NCBI RefSeq assembly: GCF_030553305.1
Contig: NZ_JARRAH010000001.1
Span: forward strand, 62,001-126,000
DNA: 64,000 nucleotides
Origin: Halomarina ordinaria
GTDB taxonomy: Archaea; Halobacteriota; Halobacteria; Halobacteriales; Haloarculaceae
Direction: 5' to 3'
The position numbers were made by a program, and so were the translations under genes. Positions 8,547 through 16,355 of the stretch are shown here, in pieces; within the stretch, counting starts at the first letter, position 1; every line of letters starts with the position of its first letter. Under the pieces are notes generated by a model. The model did not search any database and was not told the DNA's origin. It saw nothing but the letters and a program-made list of their open reading frames with translations.

Positions 8547-8551
8547 CATAT
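8547..8551 (+). promoter_or_regulatory. TATA-like box for the next membrane protein
   Basis: CATAT centred about 25 bases before the ATG at 8574, between the divergent gatD and this gene. Confidence 0.4.
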
Positions 8552-8573
8552 CCGGGCGGACGAATCCACAACC

Positions 8574-9044
8574 ATGTCCCGGACCGACGACCTGCTCCGC
8601 GAACTCGAAGAGGACGCGGAGTCCTCCCCCTCGGCGACGTCCTCCACATCCGAGGCCGGCCCGAGCCGCAGAGAGCGCCTCGGCGGCCGCCTGAAACGCG
8701 TGTTCTCCCTCCGGTACTTCGTCGTGGCGCTCGCGCTGGCGCTCGGCGGCCTGTTCCTCGTCGGGACGTTCCTCCCGTTCGTCCCCGCGGTGGGCCTCCT
8801 CGGCGTCTTCCTCGCCACCTTCGGCCTCGGCCTCGTCTCCGCGCGCCGCCACTACACCGAGGTGGCCGTCGCGGGCGCCGTCGCGGCCACGGCGAGCGTC
8901 CTCGCCGACTTCTTCGTCTTCGCCGTCATCGGTGACTCGGGCGCCACGCTCGCGGCCGCCGGTGCCGGCGCGGGCGCCCTCGTCGCCGTCCTCGGCCACT
9001 ACTTCGGCCGCGACCTCCGGGCCGGCCTGACGGAGGACCTCTGA
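8574..9044 (+). CDS. Hypothetical four-helix membrane protein
   Basis: A 156-residue protein with a cytoplasmic acidic/Ser-rich N-terminus (residues 1-40) followed by four hydrophobic helices: about 47-65, 70-90, 95-118 and 122-142. There is a short basic loop SARRHY between helices 2 and 3, and a charged tail. I recognise no named family. Divergent from gatD, with its own TATA-like box. Conserved haloarchaeal membrane proteins of this size are common; no function is assignable. Confidence 0.7.
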   Translation: MSRTDDLLRELEEDAESSPSATSSTSEAGPSRRERLGGRLKRVFSLRYFVVALALALGGLFLVGTFLPFVPAVGLLGVFLATFGLGLVSARRHYTEVAVAGAVAATASVLADFFVFAVIGDSGATLAAAGAGAGALVAVLGHYFGRDLRAGLTEDL

Positions 9045-9164
9045 GCGGGGATTGACGCGCGCTCTATACCGGGAGCGGTCTCGTCTACCGGTGTCTCCTC
9101 GTCGACGGCATCTACGACCGCTAGCGCGGGCGAGAGACGTCTGCCTGCCTCTGCCAGCGCGACG

Positions 9165-9170
9165 ACTATC
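9165..9170 (+). promoter_or_regulatory. TATA-like box for rhodanese gene
   Basis: ACTATC centred about 27 bases before the ATG at 9195; it supports that start over the in-frame GTG at 9183. Confidence 0.4.
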
Positions 9171-9194
9171 GGGGCGCCGCGTGTGGGTTCGACG

Positions 9195-10061
9195 ATGGTA
9201 GACGACTCGTACGCCACCGACGCACTGGTCTCGCCGGAGTGGGTCCACGACCACCTCGATGACTTCGGCCGGGACGACCCGGCCCTCCGACTCGTCGAGG
9301 CCGACCGCGACTACGAGGACGCCTACGCCGAGGCCCACCTCCCGAACGCCATCGGCTTCGACTGGGACCGCGACCTGCAGGACGCCGTCGAGCGCGACGT
9401 GCTCAAGAAAGGCGAGTTCGAACAGGTGATGGGCGACCACGGCATCACGCCCGACTCGACCGTGGTGCTGTACGGCGACGAGTCCAACCAGTGGGCGGCC
9501 TACACCTACTGGCAGTTCAGGTACTACGGCCACGACGACGTCCGCCTGCTCGACGGCGGACGGGCCTACTGGCTCGACAACGACCTCCCGACGACGACCG
9601 AGGAACCCACCTTCTCTCCCCGAACGTACGAGGCCGCCGGCCCCTACGACGGTCTCCGGGCGTTCCAGCACGAGGTGCGCGAGTCGCTCGACCGCGACGT
9701 GCCGATGGTCGACGTCCGCTCGCCCGAGGAGTTCCGCGGGGAGATCGTCGCCCCCGAGGGCAGCGCGGAGACCGCCCGACGCGCCGGCCACATCCCCGGC
9801 GCGACGAACGTCACGTGGAGCGAGAACCTGGACGAGGACGAGCGCTTCAAGACCGCGGACGAGTTGCGCGACCTCTACGAGTCGCGGGGTATCACGGACG
9901 ACCGGGGTATCGTCACCTACTGTCGCATCGGCGAGCGCTCCTCGCTGACCTGGTTCGCGCTGCACGAACTGCTCGGCTACGACGACGTGCGCAACTACGA
10001 CGGCTCCTGGACGGAGTGGGGCAACACCATCCGCGCGCCCATCGCCGTCGACGAGCGCTAG
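9195..10061 (+). CDS. Two-domain sulfurtransferase (thiosulfate sulfurtransferase, rhodanese)
   Basis: A 288-residue tandem rhodanese. The N-terminal inactive repeat (residues 10-130) has HLPNAIGFDWDRDLQ and LYGDESNQWAAY, with no catalytic Cys. The C-terminal repeat has VDVRSPEEFRGE and the active-site loop CRIGERSS with Cys243, which carries the persulfide. Such enzymes move sulfane sulfur from thiosulfate to cyanide or thiol acceptors. The ATG at 9195 was chosen over GTG 9183 because of the TATA spacing. The TAG stop overlaps the stop of the convergent regulator gene in a shared CTAG. Confidence 0.92.
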   Translation: MVDDSYATDALVSPEWVHDHLDDFGRDDPALRLVEADRDYEDAYAEAHLPNAIGFDWDRDLQDAVERDVLKKGEFEQVMGDHGITPDSTVVLYGDESNQWAAYTYWQFRYYGHDDVRLLDGGRAYWLDNDLPTTTEEPTFSPRTYEAAGPYDGLRAFQHEVRESLDRDVPMVDVRSPEEFRGEIVAPEGSAETARRAGHIPGATNVTWSENLDEDERFKTADELRDLYESRGITDDRGIVTYCRIGERSSLTWFALHELLGYDDVRNYDGSWTEWGNTIRAPIAVDER

Positions 10062-10741
10062 GAGTCGACCAGCAGCCAGCGGTCCCCGTCCCGTTCGACG
10101 ACGCCGTGGTCCGCGAGTCGGACGAGCGCCTCCTCGACCAGTTCCGGGTCGGCGTCGGCGCGTCGAGCGACCGTCTCGACGCGTTCGGCGCCCCTGGCGA
10201 GCGCGGAGAGCACCTCCGCGTAGAAGCGCGCGTCCGTGCCGCTCGGCGCGCCGAGGGAGGGGTTACCCCTCACCCCGTCGGAGATGCCGTCCATCACCTC
10301 CGTCAGCCGCCCCTGGACCCAGCGCTGGGCCATCGAGAGTTCGCTGGCGAGGCGTTCGAGGCGTTCGAGTTCGGCGGCGAGTTCCCCCAGTTCGGCCGCG
10401 CTGTCGGGGTTCGACACGTCGATGGTGAGGTACCGACAGCGGGTCATGTCGAGGCCGCGACTCGCCGGATAGGCGCTCTTGGCGCCGAAGCCGTACGGCG
10501 AGACGTTCACCTCCAGACGGAGGTTCCGCGCGATGGAGAAGTACTTGCGCCGCTGGTCGTCGACGCGCGACTCCACCAGGCCCGCCTCCTCGAGTTTGCG
10601 GAGGTGGTCGATGACCGCCTTCGGACTGACGCCGAGGTACTCGCTTATCTCGGTGACGTAACAGGGTTTGCGGGCGAGCAGGCGGAGGATGCGCCGACGG
10701 TTCTCGTTCCCGAGCAGGTCGAGCAACGCGGCGGAGTCCAT
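10058..10741 (-). CDS. ArsR-like winged-helix transcriptional regulator
   Basis: A 227-residue protein. Residues 1-75 form a winged helix: ALLDLLGNENRRRILRLLA, then the recognition helix in SPKAVIDHLRKLEEAGL and a wing with DDQRRKYFSI. The middle contains a sensor-like segment and a Leu-rich helical stretch (AAELGELAAELERLERLAS). The last 50 residues resemble a second helical or winged-helix module ending ERDGDRWLLV. The ligand is unknown. Its promoter region has a TATA-like GTTTTG about 27 bases upstream of the start. Confidence 0.85.
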   Translation of the reverse strand: MDSAALLDLLGNENRRRILRLLARKPCYVTEISEYLGVSPKAVIDHLRKLEEAGLVESRVDDQRRKYFSIARNLRLEVNVSPYGFGAKSAYPASRGLDMTRCRYLTIDVSNPDSAAELGELAAELERLERLASELSMAQRWVQGRLTEVMDGISDGVRGNPSLGAPSGTDARFYAEVLSALARGAERVETVARRADADPELVEEALVRLADHGVVERDGDRWLLVDS

Positions 10742-10809
10742 TACCTCACGTTAGTCACCGAGTGGCAAAACGGTGACGTTCCTGGGGAGATTCGACCGGC
10801 TCGAGTCGT

Positions 10810-12108
10810 TCAGCGGCCGGCACGTGCCGGGGAGCCGTTCCCTTGACCCCCACCCCCGCCGCTCCCGGCCCGCTCGCTCGCACCGCTCCGGTCCCCGTCG
10901 GTGTCGCCGTTCCCCCTCGCGTCGGCACCCCCTCCCCGCTCGTCCTCGGCACTGCCCCCACCGCCGTTCCCACTCGCGGCACGCTCGTTCCCGGTCCCGT
11001 CGTCGTTCCCGTTCGCCTTCCCGTCGGCCGCGTCGTCCTCCCCGTCCGGCGCGTTCCCGTCGCTTCCGCCGTTCTCCCCGCCACGTGCCTCCCGGCTCCG
11101 GTCGTCCCCGGCGTCGGCGGGCGGCCCGGACGCCCCCTCGCGGGCGCCGTCGCCCCGGTCGCGCTCGGGGGCCCCGTTTTCGTTCCGCGCGTCGTCACCC
11201 GGCGACCCGTTCTCGGCGGCCTCGTCGCCCCGGTCGCCGTTCCCGTTCGCTCGTTCGCTGGAACCGCGGTCCCGGTCGCCGGGCGCGCCGGGGGTATCGT
11301 TCCGCCCCTCGGCTCCGCCACGGCTCGCTCGCTCGTAGGGTTCGCTCGGTCCCCGCTCCGCGCTCGCGTCGGGCGTCCCGGCCGCCCCCGCGCTCCCGGC
11401 TCTCGGCGGCGGCCCGCCGGCTCCCGTCGCGTCGTCGCGGTCGGCGGCGTTCTCCGACCCCGACCCGGAGGACCGTTCCGTCTCGTCGTCCGGGTCGGAG
11501 CGCTCGGCGTCGCCGGGCGTCGTCTCCTGCGCGGGCGGCCTGTGGTCGGGGCGAACGCCGGCCGGGGGACGCCCTCGACGTTCGCCGAGCGACCGCGCCC
11601 GGGCGTCGAGTTCCGCGAGACCGGGAGCGTCGACGGCGACCCGTTCGGAGGCGCGCTCGGCGTCGTCGATGTCCGCCGAGAGCGATTCCATCTGCGCCTC
11701 GACGATGGCCGCCTGGAGCTGCATCCCGACCGCGGCGCGGGTGGTGTCCTCCCCGTCGGTCCGGTTGAGGGCCGCCAGTCGCTCCTCCAGGTGCGCCTGG
11801 CGCCGGTCGAGCAGTTCACGTCGCTCCTCCTCGCTCTCGGCGCCCGCGAACGCGGCGTTCCACATCCCGCGGTCGACCCGGTGATGGGTCTCGACGGCGC
11901 TGACCTGCATGAACGTCGAGACTTCCTCCCCGAGGCTCCCGTTGTCGGCCGTCGACAGATTCGTCGACTCGTCGTCGGTCGCCGACTGGTTCGCCGACCC
12001 ATCGTCGACTGTCGGGGTCCCCGCCGTCGCCCCCACTCCGCCGACGACGGCCGCGAGCAGCACGAGCGCTCCCACACCGAGTGCGAACACCGTCCCCGTC
12101 CTGTCCAT
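10810..12108 (-). CDS. Secreted protein with long disordered polyampholyte tail
   Basis: A 432-residue protein. The ATG at 12108 gives a clean signal peptide (MDRTGTVFALGVGALVLLAA..., cleavage likely after TAGT). A helical domain follows (about residues 65-175, including EEERRELLDRRQAHLEERLAAL). From about residue 185 to the end the sequence is low complexity: Gly, Asp, Asn, Glu, Arg, Ser and Ala in mixed-charge runs with no hydrophobic residues, ending GGGGGQGNGSPARAGR. High Arg in a haloarchaeal secreted protein is unusual. No family recognised. The repetitive composition also opens long false frames on the other strand. Confidence 0.7.
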   Translation of the reverse strand: MDRTGTVFALGVGALVLLAAVVGGVGATAGTPTVDDGSANQSATDDESTNLSTADNGSLGEEVSTFMQVSAVETHHRVDRGMWNAAFAGAESEEERRELLDRRQAHLEERLAALNRTDGEDTTRAAVGMQLQAAIVEAQMESLSADIDDAERASERVAVDAPGLAELDARARSLGERRGRPPAGVRPDHRPPAQETTPGDAERSDPDDETERSSGSGSENAADRDDATGAGGPPPRAGSAGAAGTPDASAERGPSEPYERASRGGAEGRNDTPGAPGDRDRGSSERANGNGDRGDEAAENGSPGDDARNENGAPERDRGDGAREGASGPPADAGDDRSREARGGENGGSDGNAPDGEDDAADGKANGNDDGTGNERAASGNGGGGSAEDERGGGADARGNGDTDGDRSGASERAGSGGGGGQGNGSPARAGR

Positions 12109-12161
12109 CACGAGCGAGTAACCGGCGGACCGGTAAAAGGGGCGCACTCCGTTCGGACCGT

Positions 12162-12857
12162 TCACGACCGGTCACCGACGGATGAAACGACCATTTCATC
12201 CGGCCGCAGTCTGTCGAAAGCGCGCGACGCGAGCCACACGCTGACGAGTGTCGTGAGGACGGTCAGCACGGGGAGGGCGAGCCCCGGCTCGTAGCGCAGC
12301 GGCGGGTAGAGCAGACAGCGCTCGCCGACGGTGCCGAGCGCGCACGAACCGGTGAGTGGCGCGAACGCGTAGTCGACCAGGTCGTTGAGCAGCGAGAGTC
12401 CGAGGGCGAACGCGAGCGCCCCCCGCGTGGTGCGCCCGAAGTGCGGGAGGAGGTACGCCTGGAGGACGAACGCGAGGTGGGTGACGACGATGCCGAAGTA
12501 CGCCCACACCTCCGGGAAGTAGAGCGAGACGCGGAGGTTGAGCGCGACGGCGGTCCAGAGGCCGTACTTCACCAGCCAGACGAACGTGAGGGTGTGGAGG
12601 TACGCGAGCGGACGGTTGACGGGCGCGTCGTCCAGCCGTCGCCCGAGGTTCGGGAGGAGCGTGGCGAAGACGAGCGCGGCGAGGAACGTCGCGGCCGGCG
12701 AGTCGGCGTACAGCGGCCAGACGAACGTGTTCACGCCGGGCATCGTCTCGACGTAGTAGCGCACCCCGACGAGCACCGCGGCGACGTTCGCGACGAGGAG
12801 CCAGACGAGGCTGGGCGCGTTCTCCAGGTAGTAGCGCGCCCACCGCTCCGGTATCAT
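12162..12857 (-). CDS. DUF1405-family membrane protein
   Basis: A 231-residue protein with six or seven hydrophobic helices. Recognisable features are YLENAPSLVWLLVANVAAV, RYYVETMPGVNTFVWPLYADSP, YLHTLTFVWLVKYGLWTA and FPEVWAYFGIVVTHLAFVLQ, matching what I remember of the DUF1405 family found in Bacilli and archaea. Function of the family is unknown. It sits 53 bases before the secreted disordered protein on the same strand, so the two may share a transcript. Confidence 0.8.
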   Translation of the reverse strand: MIPERWARYYLENAPSLVWLLVANVAAVLVGVRYYVETMPGVNTFVWPLYADSPAATFLAALVFATLLPNLGRRLDDAPVNRPLAYLHTLTFVWLVKYGLWTAVALNLRVSLYFPEVWAYFGIVVTHLAFVLQAYLLPHFGRTTRGALAFALGLSLLNDLVDYAFAPLTGSCALGTVGERCLLYPPLRYEPGLALPVLTVLTTLVSVWLASRAFDRLRPDEMVVSSVGDRS

Positions 12858-12909
12858 ATCCAGAGGGGGAGGCGGGCGGCCAAAGGCGTGTCGTCTGATT
12901 GCACGTCCG

Positions 12910-12935
12910 CATAAGGGTTCGCGGGAAAGCTTATG
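12910..12935. promoter_or_regulatory. Divergent promoter region with CATAAG/CTTATG dyad
   Basis: CATAAG (12910-12915) and its exact reverse complement CTTATG (12930-12935) lie between the DUF1405 gene and the divergent gene at 12966. They can act as TATA-like elements for the two directions; the right one is about 33 bases before the ATG at 12966. Confidence 0.35.
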
Positions 12936-12965
12936 TGTGACAATAGCTAACGCACAGTTGCATCG

Positions 12966-13310
12966 ATGTTCGAACAGTTCTCAGGCGGATACTATCTCGG
13001 GCGGATGTACGTCGAGCCGTACGACGGCGACCGCCCGGCGATGCAGCGCGAACAGCACGAGTGGGTCAACCGGCGCTACTACGCGTCCGGCGAGGGCGTA
13101 GAGCGCCTCGACACCCCCCTCGTGATGAAACTCGGCTCCCGGCACCTCGCGGTCCACGGCGAGGCGGGCCTCCCGGAGGGGACGCTCGCGCTCCCGATAG
13201 ACTGGGTCGAGGGCGAGGAACGGGACATCCCCGACCTCCGGGAGGTGCTGCTGGCGAAGGCCGACCGCGCCGTCCAGTTACTTCGCATGGGGACGCCCGT
13301 CGGTATTTAG
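12966..13310 (+). CDS. Small conserved haloarchaeal protein (DUF5802-like)
   Basis: A 114-residue soluble protein starting FEQFSGGYYLGRMYVEPYDGD. It matches my memory of the haloarchaeal DUF5802 family, which keeps the MQREQHEWVN, TPLVMKLGSRHLAVHG and LREVLLAKADRAVQLL segments. No catalytic motif is visible and no function is known to me. Its TAG stop forms part of the TATA-like box of the next gene, which starts 24 bases later, so each may be transcribed separately even though they are packed together. Confidence 0.75.
   Translation: MFEQFSGGYYLGRMYVEPYDGDRPAMQREQHEWVNRRYYASGEGVERLDTPLVMKLGSRHLAVHGEAGLPEGTLALPIDWVEGEERDIPDLREVLLAKADRAVQLLRMGTPVGI
13304..13310 (+). promoter_or_regulatory. 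TATA-like box overlapping the upstream stop codon
   Basis: TATTTAG centred about 28 bases before the ATG at 13335; its last three bases are the stop codon of the preceding gene. Confidence 0.45.
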
Positions 13311-13334
13311 TCCCCCGCTCCCGTCGGTCGGCCC

Positions 13335-14213
13335 ATGCTCGACCGGTTGCTCGGTCGCGCGGCCCTCCGCGACCGAATCGACGACCTGGAGGAGGAGCGC
13401 CACCACCTCGAACGACGGCTCGACGCCGAGCGCGAGCGCCGTCGCGAGGCCGCCACCGCCCGTCAGGAGGCCGAAGAGCGCGTCAACCGCCTCGAGGACC
13501 GCCTCGCTGGACTGGAGGGTGAACTCGAAGCCGCCGACGCACCGGACCTGGCCTTCCGGCGCCGCGAGCGACTGGGTCGTCGCCGGACCGAGGCCGTCCT
13601 CTCGCGCCTCGAGAGCGTCGAGACGGGGGCGGAGGGAGGGCTCTCCGCCGCGGTCCACGAGGGCGTCCCCGACCCCCTGGCCGACCTGCTCGGCGAACGC
13701 GCGGCGCTCGTCTCGCGGGCCGCCCCCTGTCTCGTCTACGCCGACGACGCCGGCCTCGTGAGCGTCGCGCTCTCGCCGCCGCTGCTCCCCGACGCGTTCT
13801 GCACGTGGGACGACCGCTTCCGCGTCGAGCGCGAGTGGTTCCTCCCGGTGGGCCGGTACGCCCTCGCGCTCGTCCGGGCGGACACCTTCGCGCTCGGCGT
13901 CTACGAGGGCGACGAGCGCGTCGACTACCGGGGCTTCGAGAGCGACGTGAAGGAACAGCACTCGAAGGGCGGGTTCTCGCAGGGGCGCTTCGAGCGCATC
14001 CGCGACGGCCAGATAGCCGACCACCTGAACCGGTGCGAGGACGCCCTCGACGGCGTCTCGGACCCGCTGTACGTCGTCGGCGAGCGGACCGTCCTCGACC
14101 GGTTCGAGGAGCGGGCGGCGGTCACGCGGGCGGTCGACGCCACGGGCGACCCCGAGGACGCGCTCGACGACGCCCGACGGGCGTTCTGGCGGACGCACCT
14201 GATGGCCGTCTGA
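13335..14213 (+). CDS. Vms1/ANKZF1-like peptidyl-tRNA hydrolase (aRF1 paralogue)
   Basis: A 292-residue protein. Residues 1-75 are a charged coiled coil (DDLEEERHHLERRLDAERER). Residues about 130-290 resemble the Vms1/eRF1-like fold: YALALVRADTFALGVYEGD, then a catalytic-loop-like KGGFSQGRFERIR with Gln216, then DPLYVVGERTVLDRF. In Vms1 the equivalent Gln positions water to release nascent chains stuck on split ribosomes. An archaeal role in ribosome rescue is inferred from the family. An alternative is a plain aRF1 paralogue with an unknown target. Confidence 0.8.
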   Translation: MLDRLLGRAALRDRIDDLEEERHHLERRLDAERERRREAATARQEAEERVNRLEDRLAGLEGELEAADAPDLAFRRRERLGRRRTEAVLSRLESVETGAEGGLSAAVHEGVPDPLADLLGERAALVSRAAPCLVYADDAGLVSVALSPPLLPDAFCTWDDRFRVEREWFLPVGRYALALVRADTFALGVYEGDERVDYRGFESDVKEQHSKGGFSQGRFERIRDGQIADHLNRCEDALDGVSDPLYVVGERTVLDRFEERAAVTRAVDATGDPEDALDDARRAFWRTHLMAV

Positions 14214-14238
14214 CGGCTCCCGTCGCGTCGCGTGGGGC

Positions 14239-14265
14239 TTAATGTCCCCCACGGAGAGGTGGGGG
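14239..14265 (+). promoter_or_regulatory. TATA-like box and hairpin directly before dgcN-like gene
   Basis: TTAAT (14239-14243) lies about 26 bases before ATG 14267. Between it and the start is a perfect 7-base inverted repeat, CCCCCAC (14246-14252) and GTGGGGG (14259-14265), loop GGAGAG. The dyad could bind a repressor over the transcription start, or the GGAGAGG inside it could act as a ribosome binding site if the message has a leader. Confidence 0.5.
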
Positions 14266-14266
14266 T

Positions 14267-15286
14267 ATGCGACTCGCGGTACTTGCACACGGAAAGTTCC
14301 CCGACGGCGCCAAGACGGCCGTCGGCCTGCTTCGCTACAGCGACCACGACGTCGTGGCCGTCCTCGACCGCGACCTCGCCGCCGACGGCGAGCGCCGCGT
14401 CTCGGAGTTCCTCCCGGACGTCCAGGACGCACCGGTCGTCGCCGGCATCGACGACGTGCCCGACATCGACGCGTTCGTCGTCGGCATCGCCCCCATCGGC
14501 GGCGGGTTCGACGAGACCTGGCGCGACGACGTGGCCGGCGCGCTCGAACGCGGCTGTGACGTCTGGGCCGGCCTCCACTACTTCCTGAGCGAGGACGAGG
14601 GCTTCGCGGCGCTCGCCGAGGAACACGACTGCGAACTGTGGGACGTCCGGGACCCGCCCGAGGACCTCACCGTCGCGGAGGGGGTCGCGGGCGACCTGGA
14701 CGCGACGGTCGTCACCACCGTCGGCACCGACTGCTCGGTCGGGAAGATGACGGCCACGCTCGAACTGCTGGAGGCGGCCCGCGACGCCGGGCTGAACGCC
14801 GGCTTCGTCCCGACGGGCCAGACGGGCATCATGATAGAGGGGTGGGGCATCCCCATCGACCGGACGATAAGCGACTTCACGGCCGGCGCGGTCGAGCGCA
14901 TGCTCGTCGAGCGCGCCGAGGAGTACGACTACCTCTTCGTCGAGGGGCAGGGCTCCATCGTCCACCCGGCGTACTCCGCCGTCACCTGCGGCATCCTCCA
15001 CGGGTCGATGCCCGACCACCTCGTGCTCTGTCACGAGGCTGGTCGCGAGGTCGTCCACGGCTACGAGGCGTTCGACCTCCTCCCGGCCGACGAGGCGGCG
15101 GCGCTCTACGAGTCGCTCGCGGCGCCCGTCCACCCCGCGAGCGTCGTCGGGGGAGCGGTCAACACCTCGCACCTCGACGACGGGGCGGCGCGCGCGGCGC
15201 TCTCCGACTTCGGCGACGCCATCGACGCGCCCGCGGTCGACCCCGTCCGGTTCGACGCGAGCGACCTGGTGGAGGCGATACGGTGA
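14267..15286 (+). CDS. dgcN: DUF1611-family P-loop protein, DgcN-like
   Basis: A 339-residue two-domain protein. The N-terminal half is a Rossmann-like fold (LAVLAHGK at the start). The C-terminal half has a P-loop, GTDCSVGKM (153-161), followed by GFVPTGQTGIMIEGWG and EGQGSIVHP. This is the DUF1611 family. Bacterial DgcN is described as an N-acyltransferase acting on D-glutamate, paired with the enolase-family racemase DgcA; the next gene here belongs to that superfamily and overlaps it by four bases (GTGA). The substrate in haloarchaea is not established, so the symbol is by analogy. Confidence 0.85.
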   Translation: MRLAVLAHGKFPDGAKTAVGLLRYSDHDVVAVLDRDLAADGERRVSEFLPDVQDAPVVAGIDDVPDIDAFVVGIAPIGGGFDETWRDDVAGALERGCDVWAGLHYFLSEDEGFAALAEEHDCELWDVRDPPEDLTVAEGVAGDLDATVVTTVGTDCSVGKMTATLELLEAARDAGLNAGFVPTGQTGIMIEGWGIPIDRTISDFTAGAVERMLVERAEEYDYLFVEGQGSIVHPAYSAVTCGILHGSMPDHLVLCHEAGREVVHGYEAFDLLPADEAAALYESLAAPVHPASVVGGAVNTSHLDDGAARAALSDFGDAIDAPAVDPVRFDASDLVEAIR

Positions 15287-16314
15287 CCCTGACGACGGCG
15301 TTCGAGCGCGTCTCCCTGCCGCTCGCCCACCCCTTCGGCATCTCCCGCGGCGTCCAGACCGAGGCCGAGAACGTCGTCGTCCGCGTGAGCGACGGCGAGC
15401 ACACCGGCGTCGGCGCGGCCGCCCCCGCCACCTACTACGGCGAGACGGCCGCCACCGTCGAGGCCGTCCTCCCCGACCTGCTCGAAGCGGTCGAGGCGGT
15501 GGGTGACCCGCACAACCTCGACGGCATCGACGCCCGCCTCGACTCGCTCGTCGGCGACAACCCCGCCGCGAAGGCCGGCGTCCGCATCGCCTGCTGCGAC
15601 CTCGCGGCCAAACGCCTCGACGTCCCCCTCTACCGCCTGTTCGGCCTCGACCCGACCGAGACGGTCACCTCCTCGTACACCATCGGCATCGACGAGACGG
15701 ACGTGATGCGCGAGAAGACGGCGGAGGCCGTCGACGCCGGCTACACCGTCCTCAAGACGAAACTCGGCACCGACCGCGACGAGGAGATTCTGGAGGCGGT
15801 CCGCGGGGCCGCCCCCGACGTCCGTCTCCGGGTGGACGCGAACGCCGCCTGGACGCCGAGGGAGGCGGTCGAGATGAGCGACGTCCTCGCCGCCCACGAC
15901 GTCGAGTTCCTCGAACAACCGGTCCCCCCCGGGACGCCCGGCGGCCTGCGCTACGTCCACGAGCGCTCGGCGGTGCCCGTCGCCGCCGACGAGTCCTGCG
16001 TCACGCTCGCGGACGTCCCCCGCGTCGCCGACGCCTGCGACATCGCCAACCTCAAGCTGATGAAGTGCGGCGGCCCGCGTCAGGCCGTCGAGATGGTCCA
16101 CGCGGCGCGCGCGCACGGGCTGGAGGTCATGCTCGGCTGCATGGTCGAGACGAACGCCGCCATCGCCGCGGCGTGCCACCTCGCGCCGCTGCTCGACTAC
16201 GCCGACCTCGACGGCTCGCTCCTGCTCGCCGAGGACCCCTACGACGGCGTCCCGATGCCCGGCGGCGTCGTCGACCTCTCGGGTGTGGAGGCTCCGGGCA
16301 CGGGCGCGGCCTGA
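15283..16314 (+). CDS. dgcA: Enolase-superfamily dipeptide epimerase / DgcA-like racemase
   Basis: A 343-residue muconate-cycloisomerase-type enzyme. The N-terminal cap holds FGISRGVQTEAENVVV. In the barrel the catalytic Lys motif is TVLKTKLG, metal ligands are Asp in RVDANAAW, Glu in EFLEQPV and Asp in ADESC, and the second Lys is in NLKLMKCGG. These are the L-Ala-D/L-Glu epimerase signatures. Paired with a DUF1611 protein, it fits the DgcN-DgcA pair that handles N-acetyl-D-glutamate. GTG start at 15283 overlaps the upstream TGA. Peptide epimerase activity is the alternative. Confidence 0.88.
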   Translation: MTLTTAFERVSLPLAHPFGISRGVQTEAENVVVRVSDGEHTGVGAAAPATYYGETAATVEAVLPDLLEAVEAVGDPHNLDGIDARLDSLVGDNPAAKAGVRIACCDLAAKRLDVPLYRLFGLDPTETVTSSYTIGIDETDVMREKTAEAVDAGYTVLKTKLGTDRDEEILEAVRGAAPDVRLRVDANAAWTPREAVEMSDVLAAHDVEFLEQPVPPGTPGGLRYVHERSAVPVAADESCVTLADVPRVADACDIANLKLMKCGGPRQAVEMVHAARAHGLEVMLGCMVETNAAIAAACHLAPLLDYADLDGSLLLAEDPYDGVPMPGGVVDLSGVEAPGTGAA

Positions 16315-16355
16315 CGGGGCACCTTTCAAGTCCTCCCCCCACGCGGTGAGGGACG

